NCBI GenBank assembly: GCA_025358925.1
Contig: JANYHT010000048.1
Span: 1-64,000 of the forward strand
From: Gemmatimonadaceae bacterium
GTDB taxonomy: Bacteria > Gemmatimonadota > Gemmatimonadetes > Gemmatimonadales > Gemmatimonadaceae
Direction: 5' to 3'
Length of the DNA stretch: 64,000 nucleotides
Below, piece by piece: positions 1 to 9,010 of the stretch (its first letter is position 1; each line of letters starts with the position of its first letter). The notes beneath the pieces were generated by a model that saw nothing but the letters and a program-made list of their open reading frames with translations, was not told the origin of the DNA and searched no databases. The translations under genes and the position numbers were made by a program.

Positions 1-277
1 TCCGATGACGCGCGTGTATGAGTGCCACGCCAACATCCACGTGGTGCTGGTCTCCCCGCAAAGCCGTGGCGGTGAGTGCCAGCAGCGCGTCGGTCACGCC
101 CGCCAACGCCGACACCACCGTCACGATTCTCGCGCGAGGCGGCGCCGCGATGATCTCGATGGCACGACGTATGGCGGCGGCGTCCGCAAGAGACGCACCG
201 CCAAACTTGAAGACCTCGATGGAAATTTGGCGAGGCGACATCGAATGACCAAAGTGGGGGCGCAGCCTTCTATGCAT
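1..277 (-). CDS. Aspartate kinase, N-terminal part (cut by window edge)
   Basis: Reading leftwards, the translation begins with MHRRLRPHFGHSMSPRQ and then gives IEVFKFGGASLADAAAIRRA and, about 20 residues on, VVSALAGVTDALL. KFGGxSxxD followed by VVSAxxGVTD is the nucleotide-binding start of aspartate kinases, which phosphorylate L-aspartate in the first step of lysine, threonine and methionine synthesis. Only about 92 residues are present. It therefore cannot be told whether this is a monofunctional kinase or the kinase half of a fusion with homoserine dehydrogenase or diaminopimelate decarboxylase. The ATG at 277 was chosen because GAAGG sits 6 nt upstream. A second in-frame ATG at 241 gives a more usual N-terminus but has a poorer ribosome site. 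The gene is divergent from glgP. Confidence 0.85.
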   Translation of the reverse strand, partial: MHRRLRPHFGHSMSPRQISIEVFKFGGASLADAAAIRRAIEIIAAPPRARIVTVVSALAGVTDALLALTATALRGDQHHVDVGVALIHARHR

Positions 278-407
278 TGACCGCCTTCTCGCAGGTTAGT
301 TGCGGTTGAACGACCTGTCCACACCCGCGCACCCGTACGTACCTTATGTCCAGTCTTATAGGCGTATCGCCACGACGGCGAATGGCCCTCTCAGTCGTCG
401 AATCTCC

Positions 408-2594
408 ATGACCGCACCCGTCACCGCTTCGCTCACTCCGTCGGCTTCGCCGACGTTGACCTCGTTCACAACGATTCCCGATCGGCTCGCCGGATTATCA
501 GAGGTCGCGCACAACCTCGCGTGGAGTTGGAATCGTGATGCGCGCGCGCTTTTTCGCGAGATCGACGAAACACAGTGGGCAATGTTGCGTCACAATCCGA
601 TTGTGCTTTTGCAGCAAGCGTCGCCCGCGCGACTCGCGATACTTGCGTCCGATCCGTCCTACTGCGCGCGCTACGATCGCGTCATGCAGTGGCTCGCCAC
701 GGAACGCTCGGACGAGCACACCTGGTATGCGCGCACGTTTCCAGAGCTACGCGGACAACCGGTGGCGTATTTTTGCGCGGAATTTGGCATTCATAACTCC
801 GTGCCGATCTACTCCGGTGGATTGGGCGTGCTGGCTGGCGATCATTTGAAAACCGCGTCCGATTTGGGCGTGCCGCTTGTCGCTGTCGGCCTGATGTACC
901 GCAATGGCTACTTTGATCAGCGCATTCGACCCGACGGGTGGCAGGAAGATTCCGACGATCGTTTTTCGCTCGATTCGGTACCCATCGTTGCCGTGCCAGG
1001 CGTTGATGGTGCGAAGCACCTTGTCGTCGTCAAAACGTTCGGGCGCGACATTTACATTCGCGTGTGGACCTTGCAGGTTGGTCGCGTGCCGGTGTACCTG
1101 CTCGACGCCGATCTCGAGGAAAATCATCCGGATGATCGGCCACTGTTGTCGAAACTCTACTCCGGCGGTCCCGCAACACGGTTACGTCAAGAGTGGCTGC
1201 TGGGCGTCGGCGGCGTCCGTGTACTGCGAGCGTTAGGAATTGCACCGGCGGCGTGGCACGCCAATGAAGGGCACGCCGCCTTCATGATGGTCGAACGGGT
1301 GCGCGAGCTGTGCGTCAGCGGTGTTGCGTATGACGACGCCGTGCGACAAGTACGCAATCGCAGCGTCTTCACGACACACACACCAGTGCCGGCCGGGCAC
1401 GATCAATTTGCCGTGACGGAAGTCGCCCAATGTGCTGGGGAGATGTGGAAGGACATGGGCATTAGTGCGGAAGCATTTGTGCGCATCGGCTATCATCCCG
1501 AAGCGGGTCCCAACAGCTTCCACATGACCGCCGCATCCATTCGCATGTCGCGTCGCGTGAACGCCGTTTCGCGTCGCCACGGTATCGTTACGCGTGAAGC
1601 AAGTCGCGCACTCTGGCCCGGGCATACGGCAGACGAGGTGCCGATTGGGCATGTCACCAACGGTGTGCATCTCGCCACGTGGATGGCCAGTCCGATCATG
1701 AAGCTCCTCGACAAACACCTCGGCCCGTGGTGGGGCCATGGACAGGATCCGTCCATCTGGGATCAAGTGTTGTCGATGGATGACGAAGCCCTGTGGTTCA
1801 CCCACATGCGGCTCAAGCATTCGTTGATGCGTGTGGTGCGCGAGGAAGCGCGACGTGCGTTCGCACAACGCACGCTGGAGACGGCGCAACTCGTCGGCGC
1901 TGGAACGCTGCTCGATCCACAAGTGCTCACGATTGGCTTTGCGCGACGCTTCGCCACATACAAGCGCGCCGATTTGATTTTTCGCGACGTTGAACGATTG
2001 CGCGCCCTCGTGACGAACAGCGCGCGCCCCGTGCAAATCGTGTTCGCCGGCAAGGCACATCCAGCCGACAATCCGGGTAAGCAAGTTTTACAAAACGTGT
2101 ATCAGTTCACTCGCGATCCGCGCTTCGAAGGGCGGATCGCGTTCGTCGAAGACTACGGTATGCATCTCGCGCACATGCTGGTGCAGGGCGTGGATCTCTG
2201 GATGAATATGCCGCGCGTCCCGATGGAAGCATCGGGCACCAGTGGTATGAAAGCGGCACTCAACGGCGTGCCGCAGTTCTCCACGATTGATGGTTGGTGG
2301 GAAGAAGGATATGAGGGCAACAACGGATGGGCGATCACGCCGGAAGAAGACAGTGACGACGGGACCTCCACCGCAAATCGCCTGTACACACTGCTCGAAA
2401 CGGAAGTCGTGCCGCGCTACTACGAGCGCGATGTAAACGGCCTTCCCTACTTGTGGTTGACGACGATGAAAAACGCGCTTCGCGTTGCCGGCCAGCACTT
2501 CACGGCACGTCGCATGGTGGAACAATATGCACGCGGCTATTACGCGCCCTCCATCCTTGGCGACGTGTTGCCTGACGATCCGCCAACGGCCTGA
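408..2594 (+). CDS. glgP: Alpha-glucan (glycogen/maltodextrin) phosphorylase, DUF3417 type
   Basis: This cytosolic GT35 enzyme of 728 aa releases glucose-1-phosphate from alpha-1,4-glucans using pyridoxal phosphate. The first about 100 residues (LAGLSEVAHNLAWSWNRDA) form the DUF3417 segment typical of the AgpA-like phosphorylase branch. The cofactor-lysine motif EASGTSGMKAALNG is intact, with the lysine at residue 615. AYFCAEFGIHNSVPIYSGGLG and the TNGVH motif also fit. The ATG at 408 was taken as the start. The frame stays open upstream to a TTG at 300, but that extension (PAHPYVPYVQSYRR...) shows no conserved sequence. The gene is followed 28 nt later by glgA and then a GH57 gene, so it probably belongs to one alpha-glucan operon. 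Confidence 0.95.
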   Translation: MTAPVTASLTPSASPTLTSFTTIPDRLAGLSEVAHNLAWSWNRDARALFREIDETQWAMLRHNPIVLLQQASPARLAILASDPSYCARYDRVMQWLATERSDEHTWYARTFPELRGQPVAYFCAEFGIHNSVPIYSGGLGVLAGDHLKTASDLGVPLVAVGLMYRNGYFDQRIRPDGWQEDSDDRFSLDSVPIVAVPGVDGAKHLVVVKTFGRDIYIRVWTLQVGRVPVYLLDADLEENHPDDRPLLSKLYSGGPATRLRQEWLLGVGGVRVLRALGIAPAAWHANEGHAAFMMVERVRELCVSGVAYDDAVRQVRNRSVFTTHTPVPAGHDQFAVTEVAQCAGEMWKDMGISAEAFVRIGYHPEAGPNSFHMTAASIRMSRRVNAVSRRHGIVTREASRALWPGHTADEVPIGHVTNGVHLATWMASPIMKLLDKHLGPWWGHGQDPSIWDQVLSMDDEALWFTHMRLKHSLMRVVREEARRAFAQRTLETAQLVGAGTLLDPQVLTIGFARRFATYKRADLIFRDVERLRALVTNSARPVQIVFAGKAHPADNPGKQVLQNVYQFTRDPRFEGRIAFVEDYGMHLAHMLVQGVDLWMNMPRVPMEASGTSGMKAALNGVPQFSTIDGWWEEGYEGNNGWAITPEEDSDDGTSTANRLYTLLETEVVPRYYERDVNGLPYLWLTTMKNALRVAGQHFTARRMVEQYARGYYAPSILGDVLPDDPPTA

Positions 2595-2622
2595 CTCTCG
2601 TTCATCTCTTGACCTGCGCGCC

Positions 2623-4137
2623 ATGACAGCGATTGGCCAACCCACACCGGGCTTCGGTTCACCGGTTGTTGCATCGTCCAAGGATGCAGCGCCGACCATT
2701 GTGCATCTCTCGGCCGAATACAGTCCTTTTGCGCGCACGGGCGGTCTCGCCGAAGCGGTGATGGGGCTGGCCAATTTCCAAGTCAAGGCTGGTGCGACGG
2801 TCGTCGTCTTCGTCCCCCTGTATCGGACCGTGCGCGACTTCGCCCCCGATCTCGCGCCACTCGGTCGACCAATTCGGATCGAACTTGGTTTTCGCGGATC
2901 TGAGGTGCGCTTCTTTCGCGAAGTGCAGCCGGCGCCCGGTCCAAAGGTGGTGTTCGTTGACATACCGGAGTACTTCAATCGCGTCGGCCTGTATGGTGAA
3001 GGTGGTCGGGACTACACCGACAACGCACGTCGCTTTGCCATGTTTTCGCGCGCCGTACTCGATGCGATTCCGCGCCTCATCGCGGGGCCGGTGCTCGTGC
3101 ACGCACATGATTGGCACACGTCACTTGCATTAATGTTTATGCGCAGTTACGGCGATCTGCAGCAACGATACGCCGCCACGCCGACGGTGCTCTCGGTGCA
3201 CAATGCCGGCTATCAAGGGCATTTTCCGAAAGAGCAGCTAAATGACTGCGGAATTCCCCCGGAACTGTACACTTTTCGTCATCTCGAGTGGTACGACCGT
3301 ATCAACTTTCTGAAAGGGGGTTTGACCTTCGCGGATATGGTAGTGACCGTAAGTCCGACGCATGCGACGGAGTTGCGTACACCGGGTGGTGGATTCGGAT
3401 TGCATGACCTCTTTCGCTGGCTCGGTGATCGCTTTACCGGCATCACGAACGGCATCGATCAAACATTGTGGGATCCGCATGTCGATGAGCAGATCACCGC
3501 GCATTACACGCGCGACGATCCGTCGGAGAAGGCCAAATGCAAGGCGGCGCTGCAACGTTCGTTTGGTTTGCCGCAGCGACGCCGCACACCGATGTTCGGT
3601 ATGACCGGGCGCATGGTCACGCAGAAAGGTTTGGATTTGATTTTGAACTCACATCTTGTCTGGAACCTCGACGCCCAGTTTGTGTTTTTGGGCCAAGGTG
3701 AGAAACGGTATGAAAACGCGTTGCAGGCGCTCGCCGCAGCGCGACCGCGACATGTCGGTGTCCAACTCGATTTTACGGATCGCCTCGAACATCGCCTCAT
3801 GGCGGGCGCTGACATGTTCTTGATGCCGTCGCAGTATGAGCCATGCGGTCTCACACAAATGCGCGCGCAACGTTACGGCGCCCTCCCTATTGGACGACGC
3901 GTTGGTGGTATAGCCGACACGGTCGAGGATGACGTGACCGGATTCTTGTTCGACGAGTTCAAGGCCGGCGCGTTGGATTGGGCCATGTCTCGCGCGCTTG
4001 CGCGTTTCTCAGACCGCGATCAGTGGGCGACGCGCATGGACACCGCGATGGGTCGCGACTTCGGCTGGGAACGCTCCGCCGAACGGTACAGCGAGGTCTA
4101 TCGTCGCGCGATGGCCATCGCGCGCGCTGCCCGTTAG
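2623..4137 (+). CDS. glgA: Glycogen synthase (GT5)
   Basis: This 504-aa GT5 starch/glycogen synthase elongates alpha-1,4-glucan from ADP- or UDP-glucose. The catalytic N-domain shows HAHDWHTSLALM and SVHNAGYQGHFPKEQL. The C-domain shows GITNGIDQTLWDP, MTGRMVTQKGLDLI and the donor-site motif PSQYEPCGLTQMRAQRYG. The canonical N-terminal KTGGL loop reads FARTGGLAEAV, with arginine at residue 38 where lysine is usual. The start is the ATG at 2623. The frame is open further upstream, but that part overlaps glgP and has no family similarity. It lies between glgP and the GH57 gene, with a 6-nt gap to the latter. No glgC or glgB is seen in the window. Confidence 0.94.
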   Translation: MTAIGQPTPGFGSPVVASSKDAAPTIVHLSAEYSPFARTGGLAEAVMGLANFQVKAGATVVVFVPLYRTVRDFAPDLAPLGRPIRIELGFRGSEVRFFREVQPAPGPKVVFVDIPEYFNRVGLYGEGGRDYTDNARRFAMFSRAVLDAIPRLIAGPVLVHAHDWHTSLALMFMRSYGDLQQRYAATPTVLSVHNAGYQGHFPKEQLNDCGIPPELYTFRHLEWYDRINFLKGGLTFADMVVTVSPTHATELRTPGGGFGLHDLFRWLGDRFTGITNGIDQTLWDPHVDEQITAHYTRDDPSEKAKCKAALQRSFGLPQRRRTPMFGMTGRMVTQKGLDLILNSHLVWNLDAQFVFLGQGEKRYENALQALAAARPRHVGVQLDFTDRLEHRLMAGADMFLMPSQYEPCGLTQMRAQRYGALPIGRRVGGIADTVEDDVTGFLFDEFKAGALDWAMSRALARFSDRDQWATRMDTAMGRDFGWERSAERYSEVYRRAMAIARAAR

Positions 4138-4143
4138 CACGTC

Positions 4144-5973
4144 ATGAAGGAGCAGCAGATAGTCGCGAGTAGCCAACAATCGGTCATTGTCCATGCGCAT
4201 TGCTACCAGCCGCCACGCGAAGATCCGTGGCGTGAAGTCGTCGACGCCGAACCGTCTGCTGCACCCGACCATGATTGGAACGCGCGCATCGATCGCGAGT
4301 GCTACGCGCGCCTCGCCGCAACCGAGGTGCGCGTGCGCCGACGTTTCGCGTCGCCCACCGATCCAGAGGCGAAAACCGGAGTTCAACGCCTGATCAATTT
4401 GTACGCGTGGTGTTCATTTGACGTCGGTGCTACACTGTGCGAATGGCTGGAAAGCGAAGCGCCAGAAACGCTCGCGGCGATACAGGCAGGCGATGCAGCG
4501 AGTGTGCGACGATGGGGGTATGGCAACGCGATTGCCGCACCGTATCATCACGTGATTCTGCCACTCGCCTCACCACGCGACCGCCTCACGGAAGTGCGCT
4601 GGGGCATTGCAGATTTCCGAAGACGGTTTGGTCGTGAGCCCGACGGGATGTGGCTGCCCGAATGCGCGGTCGATGAGGATACCCTCGACGTGCTCGCACA
4701 AGAAGGCATTCGCTTTACCATTCTGGCACCGTACCAAGTGCGCGGCGCGGACGGGAGCGGAATGCCCGTCCGATGGCGCGGTGCAAACGGCCGCGAGATC
4801 GCGATTGTCCCATACGATGGGAATCTTGCGGGCGAAGTTGCATTTGGCGGACTGTTGCAAAGCGCAGATGCGCTCGCGCAACGACTCGCGCCTCTCGCGC
4901 CTCTCGCGCCTCTCGTGCCCGATGGCAACGTGGACCGTCGAACGCGATGTACGACGCTCGCAACCGATGGCGAGACATTTGGGCACCATCATCACGGCGG
5001 TGAGCGCACCCTCGCACACGCGATGCTCCGCATTGCCCGCGAGTCTACGGCGCGTCTCACAAATGCTGGCGCCCTAGTCGCGACACATGCAGCCTCGCAG
5101 GTCGTCAGTCTCGTTGCGCCATCGGCGTGGAGTTGTGCACACGGCGTCGAGCGTTGGCGCAGCAACTGCGGATGTCGCATCGATGGGAGTAAACCGCCGG
5201 CACAAGAATGGCGTGGCCCGCTTCGCAGTGCGCTCACCGCGCTCGCTGACCAATGTCATGAGATCTATGAACGCGAAGGGAGCACGTTGTTTCAGGGCGA
5301 CGCATGGTCGGTGCGCGATGCCTACGGCAGTGTCGTCGCGCTCGACGGCGCGCCGCTCGACGCATTCGTCCGCGAGCACATCATCATTGATGCCAGCGAA
5401 TCACAAGTCCTTCGCGCGCGCGAGCTCCTCGAACTCGCACGCGCCTCCCTGCGCACGTTTACTTCCTGCGCGTGGTTTTTCGACGAGGTGGATCGCATCG
5501 AAGTACGACAAGTGCTGCGTTACGCCGCACGCGCGCTTGAGCTCTCGGGCAGATCGGCGCGACTTGAACCCGACCTCGTACGTTGGTTGGCAACCGCAGT
5601 TGGCAATCGTGCCAATAGCCCGACGGCGGCTGACGTCTTTGTGCGCGAGGCCGTGCCGCATGACGACGCCGCGCTGATCACTGCGGCGGGCGCCATCGCC
5701 TGCGCCGCGCGTGACGATTTCGTTTCGCGCGCCGCAGTCTTTGACATCACCGTGAAGAAAAGTGGCACAGAGTGGGAAGCCATGCTTCTGCATCGCCGCA
5801 CCGGTCAACTTCGCGCATTCGTTGGCACCGCGTGCGGACTCGGCGCCGACGTCATCGTGACAATCGGAGAGCAAGGTGCAGCCGCCACGTGCGAGGTGCG
5901 CATGAGCGAATTCCCCGAGTCGATCGCGATGCGCTTGCTCACGCACACAGTCCTAGATGCGCTGGGGGAGTAA
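4144..5973 (+). CDS. Glycoside hydrolase family 57 protein with DUF3536 C-terminus
   Basis: This 609-aa protein opens with VIVHAHCYQPPREDPW, the start of the GH57 (beta/alpha)7 barrel. GMWLPECAVDEDTLD holds the expected nucleophile (Glu173), and LATDGETFGHHHHGGE holds the expected acid/base (Asp275), so the enzyme should be active on alpha-glucans. The C-terminal half (about 320-600, with FQGDAWSVRDAYGSVVAL and SCAWFFDEVDRIEVRQVLRYA) resembles DUF3536. GH57 includes amylases, amylopullulanases and branching enzymes, and the exact activity cannot be read from the sequence. The start is 6 nt after the glgA stop. A short LAP repeat (about residues 249-258) comes from a 9-nt tandem repeat. Confidence 0.88.
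   Translation: MKEQQIVASSQQSVIVHAHCYQPPREDPWREVVDAEPSAAPDHDWNARIDRECYARLAATEVRVRRRFASPTDPEAKTGVQRLINLYAWCSFDVGATLCEWLESEAPETLAAIQAGDAASVRRWGYGNAIAAPYHHVILPLASPRDRLTEVRWGIADFRRRFGREPDGMWLPECAVDEDTLDVLAQEGIRFTILAPYQVRGADGSGMPVRWRGANGREIAIVPYDGNLAGEVAFGGLLQSADALAQRLAPLAPLAPLVPDGNVDRRTRCTTLATDGETFGHHHHGGERTLAHAMLRIARESTARLTNAGALVATHAASQVVSLVAPSAWSCAHGVERWRSNCGCRIDGSKPPAQEWRGPLRSALTALADQCHEIYEREGSTLFQGDAWSVRDAYGSVVALDGAPLDAFVREHIIIDASESQVLRARELLELARASLRTFTSCAWFFDEVDRIEVRQVLRYAARALELSGRSARLEPDLVRWLATAVGNRANSPTAADVFVREAVPHDDAALITAAGAIACAARDDFVSRAAVFDITVKKSGTEWEAMLLHRRTGQLRAFVGTACGLGADVIVTIGEQGAAATCEVRMSEFPESIAMRLLTHTVLDALGE
4885..4920 (+). repeat. 9-nt tandem repeat inside the GH57 gene
   Basis: CTCGCGCCT occurs three times in a row, followed by one diverged copy (CTCGTGCCC). 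It adds the in-frame tripeptide Leu-Ala-Pro repeatedly between the barrel strands and does not break the reading frame. It looks like a replication-slippage repeat. Confidence 0.9.
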
Positions 5974-6047
5974 AGCGCTACCTCACCGCGTCCAAATCGC
6001 AATCAACCCACACGCCCTGAAATATTGTCACCCTCCCGATTGCTCAT

Positions 6048-6840
6048 CTAATTGTATTGCACCGGCACCGTGGCGACGCGGGAGAACACCTCAATCGCGT
6101 AGATCTCACTTGGTGGCGGAAGGTTCGCGAGAGTGACACGCACTTGCGATTGCAGCATGCCGTCTATCGCAACGCGAAAAAACATGGCTCGCTCATATGT
6201 CGCGACAATTAGCCCGACACTATCCACAATCGACACAGAGGGGACGCGCGTGAGCATCTGCCATAGGCTCACGGGATTTCGCTTTTCGATCTCCTCTCGT
6301 GAAATACTCGCCGTGGCATCACCACGACGTCGGCGCGCCGCAACGGCCGCGTATCGCATAAGTACAGGCGTGCCAGAAAGGACGCGCATGGTATCCAACG
6401 AAGGGACGTGCGCGCGATCAAGCACAATCGGAATGGTATTGCCTCCAAGCGCGACGCTGCTAACCCTGCTCAGGCGGCGCACTCTGAAATGCATGCTGCG
6501 TGGGATTGCGCGAATTGGTGAGCTGTTGCTGTTGAATCGTGCTGCCGGATGAATCGAATGAACGACGATACTCGGTCCATTCGGCTACGACGAGTTCGGA
6601 CGACGACGAGAGCTGTAATGTGAGCAGCGCGGTCCGTGCCTCATCCTAAATTCGCACGACAAGCGCGCCGTCGGCCGAGTGCCCGCGATAATCATCTGCA
6701 CCACGACGGAGACTTTCGGCAAAGCGCTCACGATCCAGCAACCATGAACGCACACCACCTCTCGCGTCAGAGTGATGATGCCGAATATTTCTCGCGCGTC
6801 AACGTTGGCAAGGGAGATGACAAGCTCTCGGGGCGTGCGC
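6048..6840 (-). pseudogene. Decayed plug-domain / carboxypeptidase-regulatory-like protein
   Basis: The best-preserved piece is the frame 6494-6048. It reads ISREEIEKRNPVSLWQMLTRVPSVSIVDS, then VAIDGMLQS and IYAIEVFSRVATVPVQYN. This is the layout of secreted plug-like domains, compare FSRADIDAVRPQVMTDLIRR and VEAIEVYSGFASIPAQF in the gene at 57755-58945. It stops where intact relatives continue into a Cys-containing strand. Upstream, a different frame gives ARTALLTLQLSSSSELVVAE and then QQQLTNSRNP, which looks coding but is separated by a stop and a frame change. A further frame just after the TonB-receptor stop gives ELVISLANVDAREIFGIITL, similar to the end of a second plug copy. I read the region as one or two decayed copies. 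The 148-aa frame could still be expressed. Confidence 0.5.
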
Positions 6841-6853
6841 CGCTACAATCGCG

Positions 6854-9010
6854 CTATGGTGCACCCACCCACTGCAACCGCACGCCGGCGTACCATTGGC
6901 GCGCATATGCTGGCGTCCACAGCGCGGGATGCTGACCGAGTACATTGTTCACGCCCGCTGACAGCTCTGCGCGACGCGTCACGGCACAACGAAATTGGGT
7001 ATCGATCGACAGAAACGCACCTTGCCGGCCAATAATGCCCGACCCCGTCGAGAATGCGCCGGTAATCGGAGCGCCGCTGGGAATACCCACCAGCGAAGCA
7101 GCGCCGGTATATCGCGCCGACACATCAGACGACAATCCTCGACGCACCGCCCACTCTCGCGACAAGCGCACGCGCGCCGTGTGCGTCGCGCGACGACTCA
7201 GCGGCAGCCCCGTCCCGAGATCGCGCGCGCGTAAGAAGTCATACCCAGCGGCAAATTCTGTTGCACCGAACGTCGCGTGCACATTGCTCTCAACGCCCTG
7301 TGTTCGTGCTCGCGCCACGTTCACGTTGGTGTAGACTTGAAACCCGGCGGCATTATTCCCTCGATACCGCCAGTCAATCAAATCAGACACGTTATTGCGA
7401 TACCCTTCAACGTCGATGGAGAGTGTCGATACAGGCGCCCACGTGATGCCCAGCGAGCTGCTCCACGAGGATTCCGGTGTCAACGCCGGATTGCCAACTA
7501 ACGTGTAACCTGCGGCTGGATTGAAAAACGTGTAACGCAACTCCTTGAATCCGGGTGCGCGAAATCCACGCGCAACATTGCCGCGGAGACGCAATGACGA
7601 TGTGCTCTGCAATGCAATACCCACAGATGGATTCGTTGCGCTGCCCCAGAGTTGGCTCGCACTGTGTCGCGCACCAATAGTCAGGAGCAGCGGGCCCGTC
7701 GACCACGCGTCGCGCGCATACACTTCATTGACTTCATCCCGCGCGCTATCGCCATCTACTTTACGCGGCGCAATAAGTGTCCGCACAGAACGCTGCACCC
7801 CAATGTCCATCGCGTGCGCGCCGAATACGCGCGTAAACGCGAGCAGATACCGCGACTGGTGTTCCTGCTGCTCCACCGAATCAGCCGATCCACGAATCGG
7901 CAGCAGGCCACGCGATTGTCGGTATTGATACACGAACCGCTGTTCAAACACGCGCGCTCGTAATCCGCCACCCAGCACGGCCGCCTGCGCTTCGAGAAAT
8001 CCTTGCGCACCCTTGTTGTCGATGAAGCCATTGAATTGCGCATCCAAGGGGAAGCGCTGCCGCTCTTGGGATGCTTGGCCATCGACGCGCAGCGTGAGCC
8101 GCCGATTCACTGCAAAACGCAGATCGGTTCGTACATCATAAACGCGATTCAACGTCGAACCTACCGCGTCGTAGCCCGTCACACGATCTGATTGTCGCCA
8201 GCCGCCATTGACGCGATAGCCAAAGCTTCCCACGGTCTGACTCGCGCCAACCGTGCCTTCGCTCCGCCCCAATGCACCAGTGCGCGCCAACGCATCGAGT
8301 GTGAGCCTGCGTGTTGGTGCCGATTGCACAATGTTGATGACACCACCAAGCGCGTCACTCCCGAACTCGACGCTTGATGGGCCCTTCGTCACTTCGATGC
8401 GTTCCGTTGCAATCGTCGACAAACGTCCAATATCGCGACTCTCGATCAGCGAACCGGCCACCGGTTCTCCATCGATCAAGACCAACACACGCGCGTCATC
8501 AAAACCCCTCACGGAAATTGACGTTTTCGACGGTGCTGACGGTATTTCTTGCAGCCCCGGCACTTGACGCAATAATTGATTGACGGACACGGCCGCCACT
8601 GCCGCAATGTCGCGTTTGTCCAGCACGGTCACACTACGTGTCGACTCGCTTGCACGAATGACCCGTTGACCAACCGTCGTCGTGAATACCGGTAACACCG
8701 TTGGCAACGCATCGAGCTGTATTCGCATACTGTCACGCAATACTACAACGCGCTGTTCCCGAAATCCGAGCGCGCGTACCACCAACGTATCACCCGGCCA
8801 GACTGCAAGCGCGAAGTGGCCAACGTCGTTACTGCGCGTCCGCGAATGCGATCGCGCGGCGCGGATGTCCGCCGCGAGCACGCGGCCGCTATCCGCCCGA
8901 CCAAGAACGGTGCCGTTCACCACTATCAACGGCGGAGCCACACGCTCCTGAGCTCGCACCGCCGTGAACGGTAGCACACATAACACCGCCGCCAATCCAC
9001 GTACGATCAT
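6854..9010 (-). CDS. TonB-dependent outer-membrane receptor
   Basis: This 718-aa receptor has a signal peptide (MIVRGLAAVLCVLPFTAVRA), a short carboxypeptidase-regulatory-like domain (about 30-100) and a plug domain (about 120-235). The plug contains LDKRDIAAVAAVSVNQLLRQ, SISVRGFDDARVLVLIDGEP and IEVTKGPSSVEFGSDALGG, the BtuB/haem-receptor style. A long beta-barrel follows, ending near ARQWYAGVRLQWVGAP, an aromatic-rich last strand. It would import a ligand across the outer membrane using TonB energy. Its ATG overlaps the stop of the HmuY-like gene (ATGA), so the two are co-translated. That pairing suggests haem or another iron source, but the ligand is an inference. Confidence 0.92.
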   Translation of the reverse strand: MIVRGLAAVLCVLPFTAVRAQERVAPPLIVVNGTVLGRADSGRVLAADIRAARSHSRTRSNDVGHFALAVWPGDTLVVRALGFREQRVVVLRDSMRIQLDALPTVLPVFTTTVGQRVIRASESTRSVTVLDKRDIAAVAAVSVNQLLRQVPGLQEIPSAPSKTSISVRGFDDARVLVLIDGEPVAGSLIESRDIGRLSTIATERIEVTKGPSSVEFGSDALGGVINIVQSAPTRRLTLDALARTGALGRSEGTVGASQTVGSFGYRVNGGWRQSDRVTGYDAVGSTLNRVYDVRTDLRFAVNRRLTLRVDGQASQERQRFPLDAQFNGFIDNKGAQGFLEAQAAVLGGGLRARVFEQRFVYQYRQSRGLLPIRGSADSVEQQEHQSRYLLAFTRVFGAHAMDIGVQRSVRTLIAPRKVDGDSARDEVNEVYARDAWSTGPLLLTIGARHSASQLWGSATNPSVGIALQSTSSLRLRGNVARGFRAPGFKELRYTFFNPAAGYTLVGNPALTPESSWSSSLGITWAPVSTLSIDVEGYRNNVSDLIDWRYRGNNAAGFQVYTNVNVARARTQGVESNVHATFGATEFAAGYDFLRARDLGTGLPLSRRATHTARVRLSREWAVRRGLSSDVSARYTGAASLVGIPSGAPITGAFSTGSGIIGRQGAFLSIDTQFRCAVTRRAELSAGVNNVLGQHPALWTPAYARQWYAGVRLQWVGAP

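Noticed and set aside
1233-2084. Long minus-strand frame inside glgP.
   Set aside because: Composition is His/Arg-rich and it mirrors codons of a well-identified phosphorylase.
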